64,000 nucleotides of DNA, from assembly GCF_000943555.1 (NCBI RefSeq), contig NZ_JTDV01000010.1, positions 62,001 through 126,000 of the forward strand. Direction: 5' to 3'. A model generated the notes under the pieces. That model did not search any database and was not told where the DNA came from. It was given only the letters and a program-made list of their open reading frames with translations. Positions 35,285 through 43,316 of the stretch are shown here, piece by piece. How positions within the stretch are numbered: position 1 is the first letter of the stretch; the number at the start of each line of letters is the position of its first letter. Both the position numbers and the translations under genes were made by a program. Source of the stretch: Neotamlana nanhaiensis (GTDB lineage: Bacteria > Bacteroidota > Bacteroidia > Flavobacteriales > Flavobacteriaceae).

Positions 35285-35717
35285 CTAACAGACCTACTTT
35301 TTTCTTCCAAGCTGTAAAAAAATCTGGTGGTGTTAACCATAGTTCACCTTGACCAATATTATCTACAAAAACCTGAACGGTTTCTCCTGTGCAAACCAAC
35401 TCGTTGTCTTGGTTATAAATTTCGTAGCGAAAAATCATTTTTGCTGCCGAACTATCTACAAAAATGGTTTTAACCGTCGCTACATCGCCATATTTAAGAG
35501 GGCGCTTATGTTTAGTTTTCGATTCTATAATGGGAGTTGCAAAGCCGTATTCCTTTTGATCTAAATACGAAATACCATGGTGTCTTCCAAAGTTTTCTCT
35601 ACCATCCTCGAAATATTGAATGTAATTTCCGTGCCATACAATACCTAACGGATCGGTTTCTACAAACCGAACACGTACTTTACTAGTATGTTCTATTTCT
35701 TTTGGTTTAGACCGCAT
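35277..35717 (-). CDS. 4-hydroxybenzoyl-CoA-type (YbgC-like) thioesterase
   Basis: 146 residues from the ATG at 35717 (a TTG at 35762 would extend it further into the ABC permease gene). The single hotdog fold has the 4HBT signature ETDPLGIVWHGNYIQYFEDGRE with catalytic Asp22. It hydrolyses an acyl-CoA or acyl-ACP thioester and could release a chain or edit wrongly loaded ACP. It overlaps the permease by 11 bp upstream and the ketosynthase by 8 bp downstream, so it is tightly coupled. Confidence 0.87.
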   Translation of the reverse strand: MRSKPKEIEHTSKVRVRFVETDPLGIVWHGNYIQYFEDGRENFGRHHGISYLDQKEYGFATPIIESKTKHKRPLKYGDVATVKTIFVDSSAAKMIFRYEIYNQDNELVCTGETVQVFVDNIGQGELWLTPPDFFTAWKKKVGLLDE

Positions 35718-36978
35718 GTTTCTTTTCGTTATAAAATATAGACAGTATGGTTGTGGCTGCAAAAAACAGTAATAGTAATAGCAATTCGGGTAAAATATCG
35801 GATAAACTACCGTTGCGTAAAAACACGTCGTAATACGCGTTTAAGCCCCAATTCATTGGTGAAATATTCGATAATACCTGCATAAACTTTGGCATAATAA
35901 ACACTGGCACCCAAACCCCGCCAATGGCGGCCAAAATAACTACAAAAGTAGCTCCAAATGGTGCCGATTGCTCTTGCGTTTTGGCAATAGTACCAATTAA
36001 AACACCCAAACCTATAGCTGCTAAACCAGCAAAAATACTAACTACAAACAACAATGGCAACCTACCTGAAACATCAAGTGTTGGTAAGCCTATTTTTGGA
36101 AATACAAATACGCCAACCGCCAACATTAAAGCAAATTGAATAAGGCAAACAGCTAAATAAACAACTGTTTTACCGCCTAAAACCGTAGCATAACTTACAG
36201 GGTTGGTGCGCAACCTAACAAAAGTACCTTGACTTTTTTCTTTTACAATATTTATTGAAAGCGGCACGATAATAAAGAAAATGGCAAATAACGACCACGC
36301 TGGTACGTTATGTTGTGCCGAATTGGGCATGTACTCTTCTTGATTATCCTTTTTAGGTAAAATTTCTTTGAAGGTTACAAAGTTATCGGTTTTAAAAACG
36401 ACATCGTCTGGATTATCACTTAATTGCTTTTGAAAACTGGTGTAAATGGTTTTCATTTCAATTTTCGATATCATTTTATCGATGCCATTTTTAACTGAAT
36501 TTTTAAACGACACTTGCGTTGCTGGATCGAAATATAAACGCACTTCTTTACTAGTAACTTCAGGTTGCTCTAATGCTTTTTCTTCTGAATCTATTCCAAA
36601 ATTTTGGAGTAAATTATCAACGTTATTATTTACTTTTTGATGTAAATCGACTGTTAAATGCTCTGGAATAATAACGGCCAATTGGTAATCGCCACCAAAC
36701 ACTAATTCTTTAGCTTCAGTTTCTGTATCTTTTGTAACGATTTCGAAAGCTTCAGAGGATTTTAAACCTTCTAACATGGTTTTTGCAACCTCGCCTTTAT
36801 CATTATCGACCACCAAAATAGGAATTTGAGTATTTTCGATGGTTTTAAACGTGCTATCTTGAATTAAGGTGATGGTTATAATTAACACCAATGGCATTAC
36901 AAACAAAATAACTACACTACCAAAATCGCGCTTAAGCAGCAAAAACTCCTTATATGTTGAAGCAAATAACTTATGCAT
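35707..36978 (-). CDS. ABC-2 type transporter permease
   Basis: 423 residues. One N-terminal helix (about 22-42) precedes a long extracytoplasmic domain (about 45-225). Five or six helices from about 228 to 420 include MNWGLNAYYDVFLRNG, the ABC-2 (YhgE/NodJ-like drug and lipid exporter) layout. It pairs with the ATPase encoded just upstream (8 bp overlap). It probably exports a pigment part or keeps it from accumulating in the inner membrane (inference). Confidence 0.9.
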   Translation of the reverse strand: MHKLFASTYKEFLLLKRDFGSVVILFVMPLVLIITITLIQDSTFKTIENTQIPILVVDNDKGEVAKTMLEGLKSSEAFEIVTKDTETEAKELVFGGDYQLAVIIPEHLTVDLHQKVNNNVDNLLQNFGIDSEEKALEQPEVTSKEVRLYFDPATQVSFKNSVKNGIDKMISKIEMKTIYTSFQKQLSDNPDDVVFKTDNFVTFKEILPKKDNQEEYMPNSAQHNVPAWSLFAIFFIIVPLSINIVKEKSQGTFVRLRTNPVSYATVLGGKTVVYLAVCLIQFALMLAVGVFVFPKIGLPTLDVSGRLPLLFVVSIFAGLAAIGLGVLIGTIAKTQEQSAPFGATFVVILAAIGGVWVPVFIMPKFMQVLSNISPMNWGLNAYYDVFLRNGSLSDILPELLLLLLFFAATTILSIFYNEKKHAV

Positions 36979-37714
36979 AATCGCGCAGCTCTTTACCGGT
37001 TAAACTGATGAACACATCTTCTAAATTATGTAAATCTTCGGCTTTATTAATTAAATCCTTTGGCTTGCCTTCTACAATTATTTGTCCGTGATCAATAATG
37101 GCAACCTTAGTACAAAATTGTTCGGCTTCGTTAAGATGATGCGAGGTATAAATTATAGTTGTTCCGTTAGCGTTTAACTCCTTTAAAAAAGAAATAATTA
37201 CATTTTTTGATTGCACATCAACACCAACAGTAGGTTCGTCTAAAATTAAAACTTTAGGATTATGCAAAATACTAGCCAATAAATTAACACGACGTTTCAT
37301 ACCTCCAGAAAAGGTGCTAATTTTTTTATTAGCAAACTTCTCTAAACCTAAAATTTCTAAATGACTTAATATTTTTTCGTTTAACGCTTTCCCTTTTAAA
37401 CCATACATGCTCCCAAAATATTTTAGATTCTCGAAAGCTGTTAAGGTTGGGTACAACGCATATTCTTGAGGTACAATACCAATTAGTTTTTTTATTTCGG
37501 TTTTATGTTGTTTGTAGTTTAAATCATTAATGGTGAAACTCCCCGAAGTTGGTTTCACTAAAGCACAAAGCATAGAAATTAAAGTCGTTTTTCCTGCACC
37601 ATTTGGCCCAAGAAGTCCAAAAATTTCCTGATCGTTTATAGACAGACTCAAATTAGACACCGAGTAATTTTCGGCACCTAAGTACTTCTTAGAAATCTTA
37701 TCTATAACTATCAT
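36971..37714 (-). CDS. ABC transporter ATP-binding protein
   Basis: 247 residues with a full nucleotide-binding domain: Walker A GPNGAGKTT (about 35-43), Q-loop VPQEYALYPTLTAFENL, signature TFSGGMKRRV, Walker B VLILDEPTVGVD and switch HH (YTSHHLNEAEQ). It belongs to the ABC-2 drug/polysaccharide exporter class. It overlaps its permease by 8 bp and lies 3 bp downstream of the BtrH-like gene. Confidence 0.95.
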   Translation of the reverse strand: MIVIDKISKKYLGAENYSVSNLSLSINDQEIFGLLGPNGAGKTTLISMLCALVKPTSGSFTINDLNYKQHKTEIKKLIGIVPQEYALYPTLTAFENLKYFGSMYGLKGKALNEKILSHLEILGLEKFANKKISTFSGGMKRRVNLLASILHNPKVLILDEPTVGVDVQSKNVIISFLKELNANGTTIIYTSHHLNEAEQFCTKVAIIDHGQIIVEGKPKDLINKAEDLHNLEDVFISLTGKELRDYA

Positions 37715-37717
37715 TAT

Positions 37718-38722
37718 TTATTTAATAGCTTTTTTAAGGGCTTTAAAGAAAACTTCTTCTTTATCGGCTAACTCTAATAACATTTCTGAAACCTTATCGT
37801 ACGATCCTGTGGTTGCTTTACGATTTTTATACAAACGCGAGGCTTCTAAGGCAAAATCGCGCCATAAATCGCCAATTTCGGTCATTTCTTTAGAAAGTTC
37901 TCTTAATTTTTCATTATTTAAAATACCGCTAGACTCTTGTAAAAACGCTGCAAAAATATAACGAAAACCACCACCACCGGTTCCAATTTCTTCTTGCATT
38001 CGTACAATTTGCCCTAAATAATGATTAGCTACTTTTATACCTTTCTTCTTTGGCCACTTTTTAATAAGTTTTGCCACTCGCCTAATACCTTTAACACCTA
38101 CAATTGGAATAGGTGCCAACATATCGCGACACGTTTGGTTTATACCTTTTATAATAGCTTCTTTATACGGAATATCACTTTCTTTTGGGAAAGAAATAGG
38201 ATAATAAATTTGTCCGTTTGGTGCAAATGGTCCTTTGGCAAAACGTGCCTTTTCCATTTGTTTTTCATCTAAAGTTGCAACCGTTTCAATAACGGGATCG
38301 CTAACTAAATAATTGTTATCTTCTTTACCGTAAACCACAATATTGTGGGCATTAAAATGAAAACGGTAATGATCTGGTAAGTATAACAAATGATAAATAC
38401 CAACTTGTAAACCAACCGGATTATTGTTTTTTAAATTTTCGTCTAAACGCTGTTTCGCTTTGGTTACACTTTTAAACTTTTCGCGTTTAAAAGTAACCCC
38501 GATACGTTTTGCAAAACGCTTAAAAATAAGCCCAGGCATAACACGATAGGTTACTGCTGGACCGTGATTTACCTTTAAAAACGGAATGTAACAGTATATA
38601 AGCCCAGAACCTATACCAAAAATCATAGGTTCGCTAATGTTTAAGCCATTATGCTTCATTAAATTTGAAACCACACCATTTTCGCAATGTGCAGACTGGT
38701 GATGTTTAAAATCAATCTTCAT
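37718..38722 (-). CDS. BtrH N-terminal domain protein (DUF4872), possible acyltransferase
   Basis: 334 residues. The N-terminal papain-like BtrH domain has Cys13 in HQSAHCENG, His126 in FNAHNIVVYG and Asp142 in VSDP, a plausible triad. The C-terminal half (about 195-334) is the helical DUF4872 region. BtrH of butirosin synthesis transfers an acyl group from an ACP to an amine, so this protein may move a pigment chain from ACP to an acceptor (inference). It overlaps the small conserved gene upstream by 11 bp. Confidence 0.8.
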   Translation of the reverse strand: MKIDFKHHQSAHCENGVVSNLMKHNGLNISEPMIFGIGSGLIYCYIPFLKVNHGPAVTYRVMPGLIFKRFAKRIGVTFKREKFKSVTKAKQRLDENLKNNNPVGLQVGIYHLLYLPDHYRFHFNAHNIVVYGKEDNNYLVSDPVIETVATLDEKQMEKARFAKGPFAPNGQIYYPISFPKESDIPYKEAIIKGINQTCRDMLAPIPIVGVKGIRRVAKLIKKWPKKKGIKVANHYLGQIVRMQEEIGTGGGGFRYIFAAFLQESSGILNNEKLRELSKEMTEIGDLWRDFALEASRLYKNRKATTGSYDKVSEMLLELADKEEVFFKALKKAIK

Positions 38723-39122
38723 TTAAATCTCCTTGTTTTAGTTGCTCCAAACTTATGTTAAAAGCATCGGCGTATTTTTGTAATAATTTATCGGATAATT
38801 TTTTAAAGCGCTTCGGGTTAAAATGACGCTTTACGCGAAATGGCCAAATACCAACATAACCTGCTAGAATAGTAACGTCCATTCTATTTAATTCCATATA
38901 ATACTCAATAGGACTTGTTTGATTATTTATGACGCGTTGTTTCGCTTCTTCGGCACGTTCTTTAATATCTTCAATGGCATTATTTAGAGCAATTGTTTTG
39001 GGCGTCCAACCACTACTTTTTGTGGTGATGTAGTTACCGTTTTCGTCGGTAGCGTAGCATAATTCTTTTTGGTTAATAGAATCTAAACTACTTTTATCTT
39101 GAGGCACTTCGTTTGCTTTCAT
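38712..39122 (-). CDS. conserved pigment-cluster protein of unknown function
   Basis: 136 residues, no signal peptide or membrane segment. The N-terminal third is polar and low in order (NEVPQDKSSLDSINQKELCYATDENGN). The C-terminal part is helical and basic (MDVTILAGYVGIWPFRVKRHFNPKRFKKLSDKLLQKYADAFNISLEQLKQ) and resembles a small helix-turn-helix region. It may be a protein-protein module or regulator. It lies 4 bp after the dehydratase-like gene and overlaps the BtrH-like gene by 11 bp. Confidence 0.65.
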   Translation of the reverse strand: MKANEVPQDKSSLDSINQKELCYATDENGNYITTKSSGWTPKTIALNNAIEDIKERAEEAKQRVINNQTSPIEYYMELNRMDVTILAGYVGIWPFRVKRHFNPKRFKKLSDKLLQKYADAFNISLEQLKQGDLNED

Positions 39123-39126
39123 ACCT

Positions 39127-39567
39127 TTAATTAATTTCGCGAATAATTAAATTGAGATTGCAAGATACTAATTCTTTATGGTCTTGAATGATTGTACATT
39201 CAATATTACACAGGCTGTAATCGTCTGCATCGAACCTAGAAATTAAATTAGCGTTAGAGGAAATGGTAGTATTTACTTTTGGTAAATGTTGAATTGTTAC
39301 TTTTTTTATAGCACTAATAAAACCAATAAGTTTAACAGTACTTTTGTTGTCGTAAAACGATTTGCCAACAATACAAGAACAGGTTTGCGCCGCATATTCT
39401 ATTAAACCTGCTTCGGCAAAATACCCATTATCGTTGAAGATTGATGTTTCATTAATAAAAAACTGCGTACATACCCGTTCATCATCAATAGAAATGACTT
39501 TATCAACCATTAAAAATGGCGGCCGATGTGGTAATAATTCGCTAATGTTTATTTCCGAAAGGTTCAT
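39127..39567 (-). CDS. ApeP-like hotdog dehydratase subunit (copy 2 of 2)
   Basis: 146 residues. The single hotdog domain starts LLPHRPPFLMVDKV as in FabZ/ApeP. At the active site the acid is kept (Glu57 in AGLIEYAAQ) but the His of GHFP is Tyr49 (NGYFAE). This fits the ApeP role of supplying one half of a shared active site. It overlaps its paralogue (39567-39995) by 1 bp; the pair is probably a duplication, though the sequences have diverged widely. Confidence 0.78.
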   Translation of the reverse strand: MNLSEINISELLPHRPPFLMVDKVISIDDERVCTQFFINETSIFNDNGYFAEAGLIEYAAQTCSCIVGKSFYDNKSTVKLIGFISAIKKVTIQHLPKVNTTISSNANLISRFDADDYSLCNIECTIIQDHKELVSCNLNLIIREIN

Positions 39568-39995
39568 TACGAAGCTAATACGGTTTTCATTTCACCAGAA
39601 GCAATTTCCTCATTTTCAGCATTAAAAACCGAAATTTCCACCATGGTAACCCCCATAATTTCGTGTAACACATTTACTTTTGTCGTAATGGTTTCGTTAA
39701 CTTTAGGAAGCTGTGTAATATTTGTTTTTTTTATAGAACCAATATAACCTGTTGGCGCATCTTCACCTTTTACAAAATAATTGTAACCGGTATGTAAAGC
39801 AATGGTTTGCGCCATATTTTCTACCAAACCAGGTTCGGTAAATTTATTATTTTCAACAAAAATATTATTGGTTGGAATGGTGAATGCTGATACGACTTCG
39901 GTTTCAGAGAAACTTATAAGTGAATCAACCATTACAAATGGCGCTTTTTGCGGAATTAACTTAGTAACATCTTTAATAGGAAATTGTGCACTCAT
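39567..39995 (-). CDS. ApeP-like hotdog dehydratase subunit (copy 1 of 2)
   Basis: 142 residues, hotdog fold, starting KLIPQKAPFVMVDSLISFS. Glu59 is present (PGLVENMAQT), while the catalytic His position carries Lys51 (NNKFTEPG). Like its neighbour it probably partners with a His-bearing FabZ/ApeI-type protein. It lies 3 bp downstream of darB. Confidence 0.78.
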   Translation of the reverse strand: MSAQFPIKDVTKLIPQKAPFVMVDSLISFSETEVVSAFTIPTNNIFVENNKFTEPGLVENMAQTIALHTGYNYFVKGEDAPTGYIGSIKKTNITQLPKVNETITTKVNVLHEIMGVTMVEISVFNAENEEIASGEMKTVLAS

Positions 39996-39998
39996 CCT

Positions 39999-41132
39999 TT
40001 AACAAACCGTTAGTAAGGCAATAGAATACGAAAATCTGGCACTTTCTGGTACCGATAGCAGTATTTTTTGACCTTTTTTAAGTTTCCCAGAAGCCACCAA
40101 TTCTTCAATCATTAAATAAATTGAAGCAGCACCCACGTTACCAACGCGGTCTAAATTCATAAACCATTTATCCCATGGAATTTCAATACCTGCCGCTTTC
40201 ATACCATCATATAAACCTTCTTTAAAGTAATAGGATGAAATATGCGGTAAGTAATAATCGATATCATCAACCGATATATTATGTTTAGCAAACGAGCGTT
40301 TTAAACTATCTACACCTTTTTCAAGAATATTGGCACCTAATAGTTTAACATCTTGCTGAACGGCAAATAATGTTTTTTTACTCCATTGGTCGGCAGCATA
40401 TTCGCGCCACGGTTTTAAAAGTCCGTCGTCCTGTTTTTCACCTCCCGAATACATACAAGCTTCAAGCTCGTCGGCATACGAGAAGCCTTCCATCCATTCA
40501 ATTTTTAATGGTTGTTCGCCTTTTGGCTCACTTTCTAGTAACAAAGCTCCTGCACCATCAGAAAGCATCCATCGTAAAAAATCTTTATTAAATGCAATAA
40601 TTGGGTTTTCTTCTAAGGTTTCCAAATGCTTTACTTCATCTTCAAAAATATCAGAACGAAACCAGGTTGAACTTCTTTCAGACCCTGTTACAACGGCATT
40701 ATTCGATTGTTCGCATTTTACTGAAAGATATCCGTATTTTAGGGCATTCATGCCCGAACAACATGCGCCAGACGGTGAATTTACCTCAACATTTCCATTT
40801 TTTAAAAAACCGTGTACCATTGAAGCGTGCGATGGCAAAATATGGTCTGGACTCGATGTACCACAAGACAATACTTCAATATCGGTGGTTTTAAAATTAC
40901 TATCGCAAAGGCCTTTTATAGCTTCGGTGGTAAGTTGGGCATTATTATGAGTGATATTACCAGCCTCATCAATGGCATAATATCTGGTTTTTATTTGGTT
41001 ATTTCGTAAAACAATGCGTCTTCCTTTAGAATGTTTACCATTAATTAAACCTAATTTAGCTTCCATTTCGTCGTTAGAAACTGGTTTATTTGGTAAAAAC
41101 TTAGAAATACGAGTTATATAAACTTCTTTCAT
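39999..41132 (-). CDS. darB: DarB, KAS III-like dialkylresorcinol-forming ketosynthase
   Basis: 377 residues of the KAS III fold. The nucleophile is probably Cys125 in SGACCSGMNAL, with His in YLPHISSYYF and Asn in RVGNVGAASIYL. DarB joins a beta-ketoacyl and an alpha,beta-unsaturated acyl chain to give a 2,5-dialkylcyclohexane-1,3-dione, which DarA aromatises. The pairing with darA 3 bp upstream is diagnostic for dialkylresorcinol/flexirubin clusters. Confidence 0.9.
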   Translation of the reverse strand: MKEVYITRISKFLPNKPVSNDEMEAKLGLINGKHSKGRRIVLRNNQIKTRYYAIDEAGNITHNNAQLTTEAIKGLCDSNFKTTDIEVLSCGTSSPDHILPSHASMVHGFLKNGNVEVNSPSGACCSGMNALKYGYLSVKCEQSNNAVVTGSERSSTWFRSDIFEDEVKHLETLEENPIIAFNKDFLRWMLSDGAGALLLESEPKGEQPLKIEWMEGFSYADELEACMYSGGEKQDDGLLKPWREYAADQWSKKTLFAVQQDVKLLGANILEKGVDSLKRSFAKHNISVDDIDYYLPHISSYYFKEGLYDGMKAAGIEIPWDKWFMNLDRVGNVGAASIYLMIEELVASGKLKKGQKILLSVPESARFSYSIALLTVC

Positions 41133-41135
41133 AAA

Positions 41136-42071
41136 TTATTTAATCTGCTCTAATAATGCAACCGAAGCATAATACTCCTTTTGCCTTTTTATTTTTTGGA
41201 TATTTAGTAAATAAGTTAGCAAAAATAACACAAAAACTACTGGGGAAATAATCCAAATGGCAATTAACAAATAAACATTAAACATTTTAAGTAATATTTT
41301 ACGTTTTTTGGTATTGGCTTCACTTGATTTTGAGATAAAAGTAGACCATTTAGAAAAAATGATATTGGCTTTTCTATCTACAGTTATTAAAAAGGGTTTT
41401 ATTTTTACTGCCTCGTGCTTTAATAAGTTTTCTTGAAGGGAATCGAATTTATTTTGAATGAGGTGTGATTTTATAATAGGGCCAAATTTGGTAGCATTAT
41501 CGATATCGGTTTGACTGACACCTGGTTTCGGAAAAATTCCTAAATAGCGCTTTTTCTTTCCAGAAAACATCCAACGAACTATGGTAATTACGCTAATATG
41601 GTTTACGTGCCTATCAACTAAAGCTATGTTTCCTACCAAATTGGCTTGCAAATTTTTTAGGTGCTTTTTCACCTTTTCCTGCGCCATAATCCACATGTTT
41701 CTAGAACCGCTTACCGTTACTACGTTTGCGTTTTTAAATAGTGTTTTTGCGTAATCGGATTTTAAAAACGACGATACTGGCAACGATGGTGTTAAATACC
41801 ACACTTGATAACCTAAAATAACTAAATCGTATTTTTTGTTTAAAATATCCTGAGGCACAGGTTTAACAGGCTGTTTTTTTTGCAAAAAAGTATCGGGAAA
41901 AACCCCAAAAAAATCTTCTTTTTTCCAAGGAAACGGAAAGTTTTTTTCGAGTTGCATTTCATGAAAGTTAAGTTCTACATCATCTCCTTGTGCCAAACTA
42001 GAAACAATATTATTTACTATTTCGGTAAGTTGACCAGATTGAGAATAATGCAATACGAGAACTTGCTTCAT
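41136..42071 (-). CDS. darA: DarA, dialkylresorcinol aromatase (flavodoxin-like)
   Basis: 311 residues. The N-terminal flavodoxin-like domain begins LHYSQSGQLTEIV, in which SQSGQL is the FMN phosphate loop; YDLVILGYQVWYLTPSLPVSSFLKSD follows. A C-terminal hydrophobic hairpin (about 263-292) would anchor it to the membrane. It aromatises the cyclohexanedione made by DarB to the dialkylresorcinol. It is 3 bp upstream of darB and separated by 95 bp (no clear features) from the acyltransferase gene. Confidence 0.9.
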   Translation of the reverse strand: MKQVLVLHYSQSGQLTEIVNNIVSSLAQGDDVELNFHEMQLEKNFPFPWKKEDFFGVFPDTFLQKKQPVKPVPQDILNKKYDLVILGYQVWYLTPSLPVSSFLKSDYAKTLFKNANVVTVSGSRNMWIMAQEKVKKHLKNLQANLVGNIALVDRHVNHISVITIVRWMFSGKKKRYLGIFPKPGVSQTDIDNATKFGPIIKSHLIQNKFDSLQENLLKHEAVKIKPFLITVDRKANIIFSKWSTFISKSSEANTKKRKILLKMFNVYLLIAIWIISPVVFVLFLLTYLLNIQKIKRQKEYYASVALLEQIK

Positions 42072-42166
42072 GCCTATTTAAAAATTATCGGTAAAAATAA
42101 CCATTTAAAACTTTAAAACTAATTTTTATTTTTCAATCTAATTATTAGCACATTAAACATTAATAA

Positions 42167-43048
42167 TTAACGCAGTTTCTCCCAAAAGTCGAAATAATTA
42201 AACCATTGTAATGGGTATTTTTTAAGCATCCAAGTAAGGCTTTCGGTATAATCGTTTAAAAGAGATTCTACATCGCGATGCTTTGCTTGCGATTGTCTGG
42301 CATATAAATGATAATGCAAATTTTTCTCTTTCATTACATAAACAAACAAAACAGGCACGCGTAAGCGTGAGGCCAACATAAAAGGTCCTGCCGGAAATTT
42401 TGCCTTTTCGCCAAGAAAATCTTTTTCTAAAAATTTGGTATTTTGGGTGTAACGATCGCCAGTTATACAAACAATTTCGTTTCTAGCCAATGCCGCATTT
42501 ATTTCGAATATGTGCGACAAATCATCTTTTAAAATTATAAGATTGATGTTAGATTTAGTAGTTACACGTTCTAAATACTCTTTTATAGCCGTGTGTTCTT
42601 GATTTGTGGTAAGTAAACTAATAGAAGCCGATTCATCTAAATCTCCAAAAAAGTGTTCGGCAATTTCAAAATTACCTAGGTGAGCACTTATTAAAATACC
42701 GCCTTTTTTATTTTTTAAAGCTTGGTTTATTAAATGAATTCCATCGAACTCGTAAGTGAATTTTTTACGCAAGCCTGATGAAATAGCTACTTTATCAATA
42801 ATAGTTTGCCCAAAAACAAAGTAACTATTGTATACATTTTTAAAGCTTTTAAATTTTGAAAATCCTTGCCGCTTATGTAAATAGTAAAAAATAGCCTTAA
42901 AGCTATCCTTTGCAAATAAAACGAAATAAAAGGAAACAAAATAAAGCACAAAATAAGCTGCCTTAACACCTAGTTTTTTAATACAGAATACAAAAATTTT
43001 GTATCCTAAAACGGTTCCTCTGGATTTACCTTTCCATTCGGCAGCCAT
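42167..43048 (-). CDS. LpxL/HtrB-like acyltransferase
   Basis: 293 residues. A hydrophobic N-terminal segment (about 15-45) precedes the acyltransferase core with the HxxxxE pair (His123, Glu128 in SAHLGNFEIA), then ITGDRYTQNTKFLEKDFLGEKAKFPAGPFMLA. The family transfers acyl chains from ACP to lipid A at the inner membrane. In a pigment cluster with its own ACP next door (18 bp upstream) it is the best candidate for esterifying the aryl polyene onto the dialkylresorcinol (inference). Confidence 0.87.
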   Translation of the reverse strand: MAAEWKGKSRGTVLGYKIFVFCIKKLGVKAAYFVLYFVSFYFVLFAKDSFKAIFYYLHKRQGFSKFKSFKNVYNSYFVFGQTIIDKVAISSGLRKKFTYEFDGIHLINQALKNKKGGILISAHLGNFEIAEHFFGDLDESASISLLTTNQEHTAIKEYLERVTTKSNINLIILKDDLSHIFEINAALARNEIVCITGDRYTQNTKFLEKDFLGEKAKFPAGPFMLASRLRVPVLFVYVMKEKNLHYHLYARQSQAKHRDVESLLNDYTESLTWMLKKYPLQWFNYFDFWEKLR

Positions 43049-43066
43049 AATGTTATTTATAAAGCG

Positions 43067-43312
43067 TTAGTTAAGTTTACGCTCAATTAAATCGTAAAAA
43101 TCTTGAAGTACTTTAACGTTAACAAAGTCTTCGCCTACCAATTTCACACCAAAATTAGCTTCAACCGACACGACTAGATCTACAAAATCTAAACTATCTA
43201 AATCTAGAGTTTCTTTTAAATCGGCATCCGGCGAAATATCGTCGCTTTCAACTTCAAATTCATCTATAAGGAAGTTGTCTATTTTTTCAATAATAACCTC
43301 TTTTGTCATCAC
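43067..43312 (-). CDS. acyl carrier protein 2
   Basis: 81 residues. The phosphopantetheine site is Ser40 in TLDLDSLDFVDL, and the surrounding helices are highly acidic. It is probably dedicated to the ketosynthase 4 bp upstream and the acyltransferase downstream. It is sequence-distinct from ACP1 (33254-33511). Confidence 0.93.
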   Translation of the reverse strand: MMTKEVIIEKIDNFLIDEFEVESDDISPDADLKETLDLDSLDFVDLVVSVEANFGVKLVGEDFVNVKVLQDFYDLIERKLN

Positions 43313-43316
43313 GCCA

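Noticed and set aside
42072-42166. Internal promoter for the second half of the pigment array
   Set aside because: The 95-bp gap is AT-rich but has no TAnnTTTG with a spaced TTTG on the minus strand.
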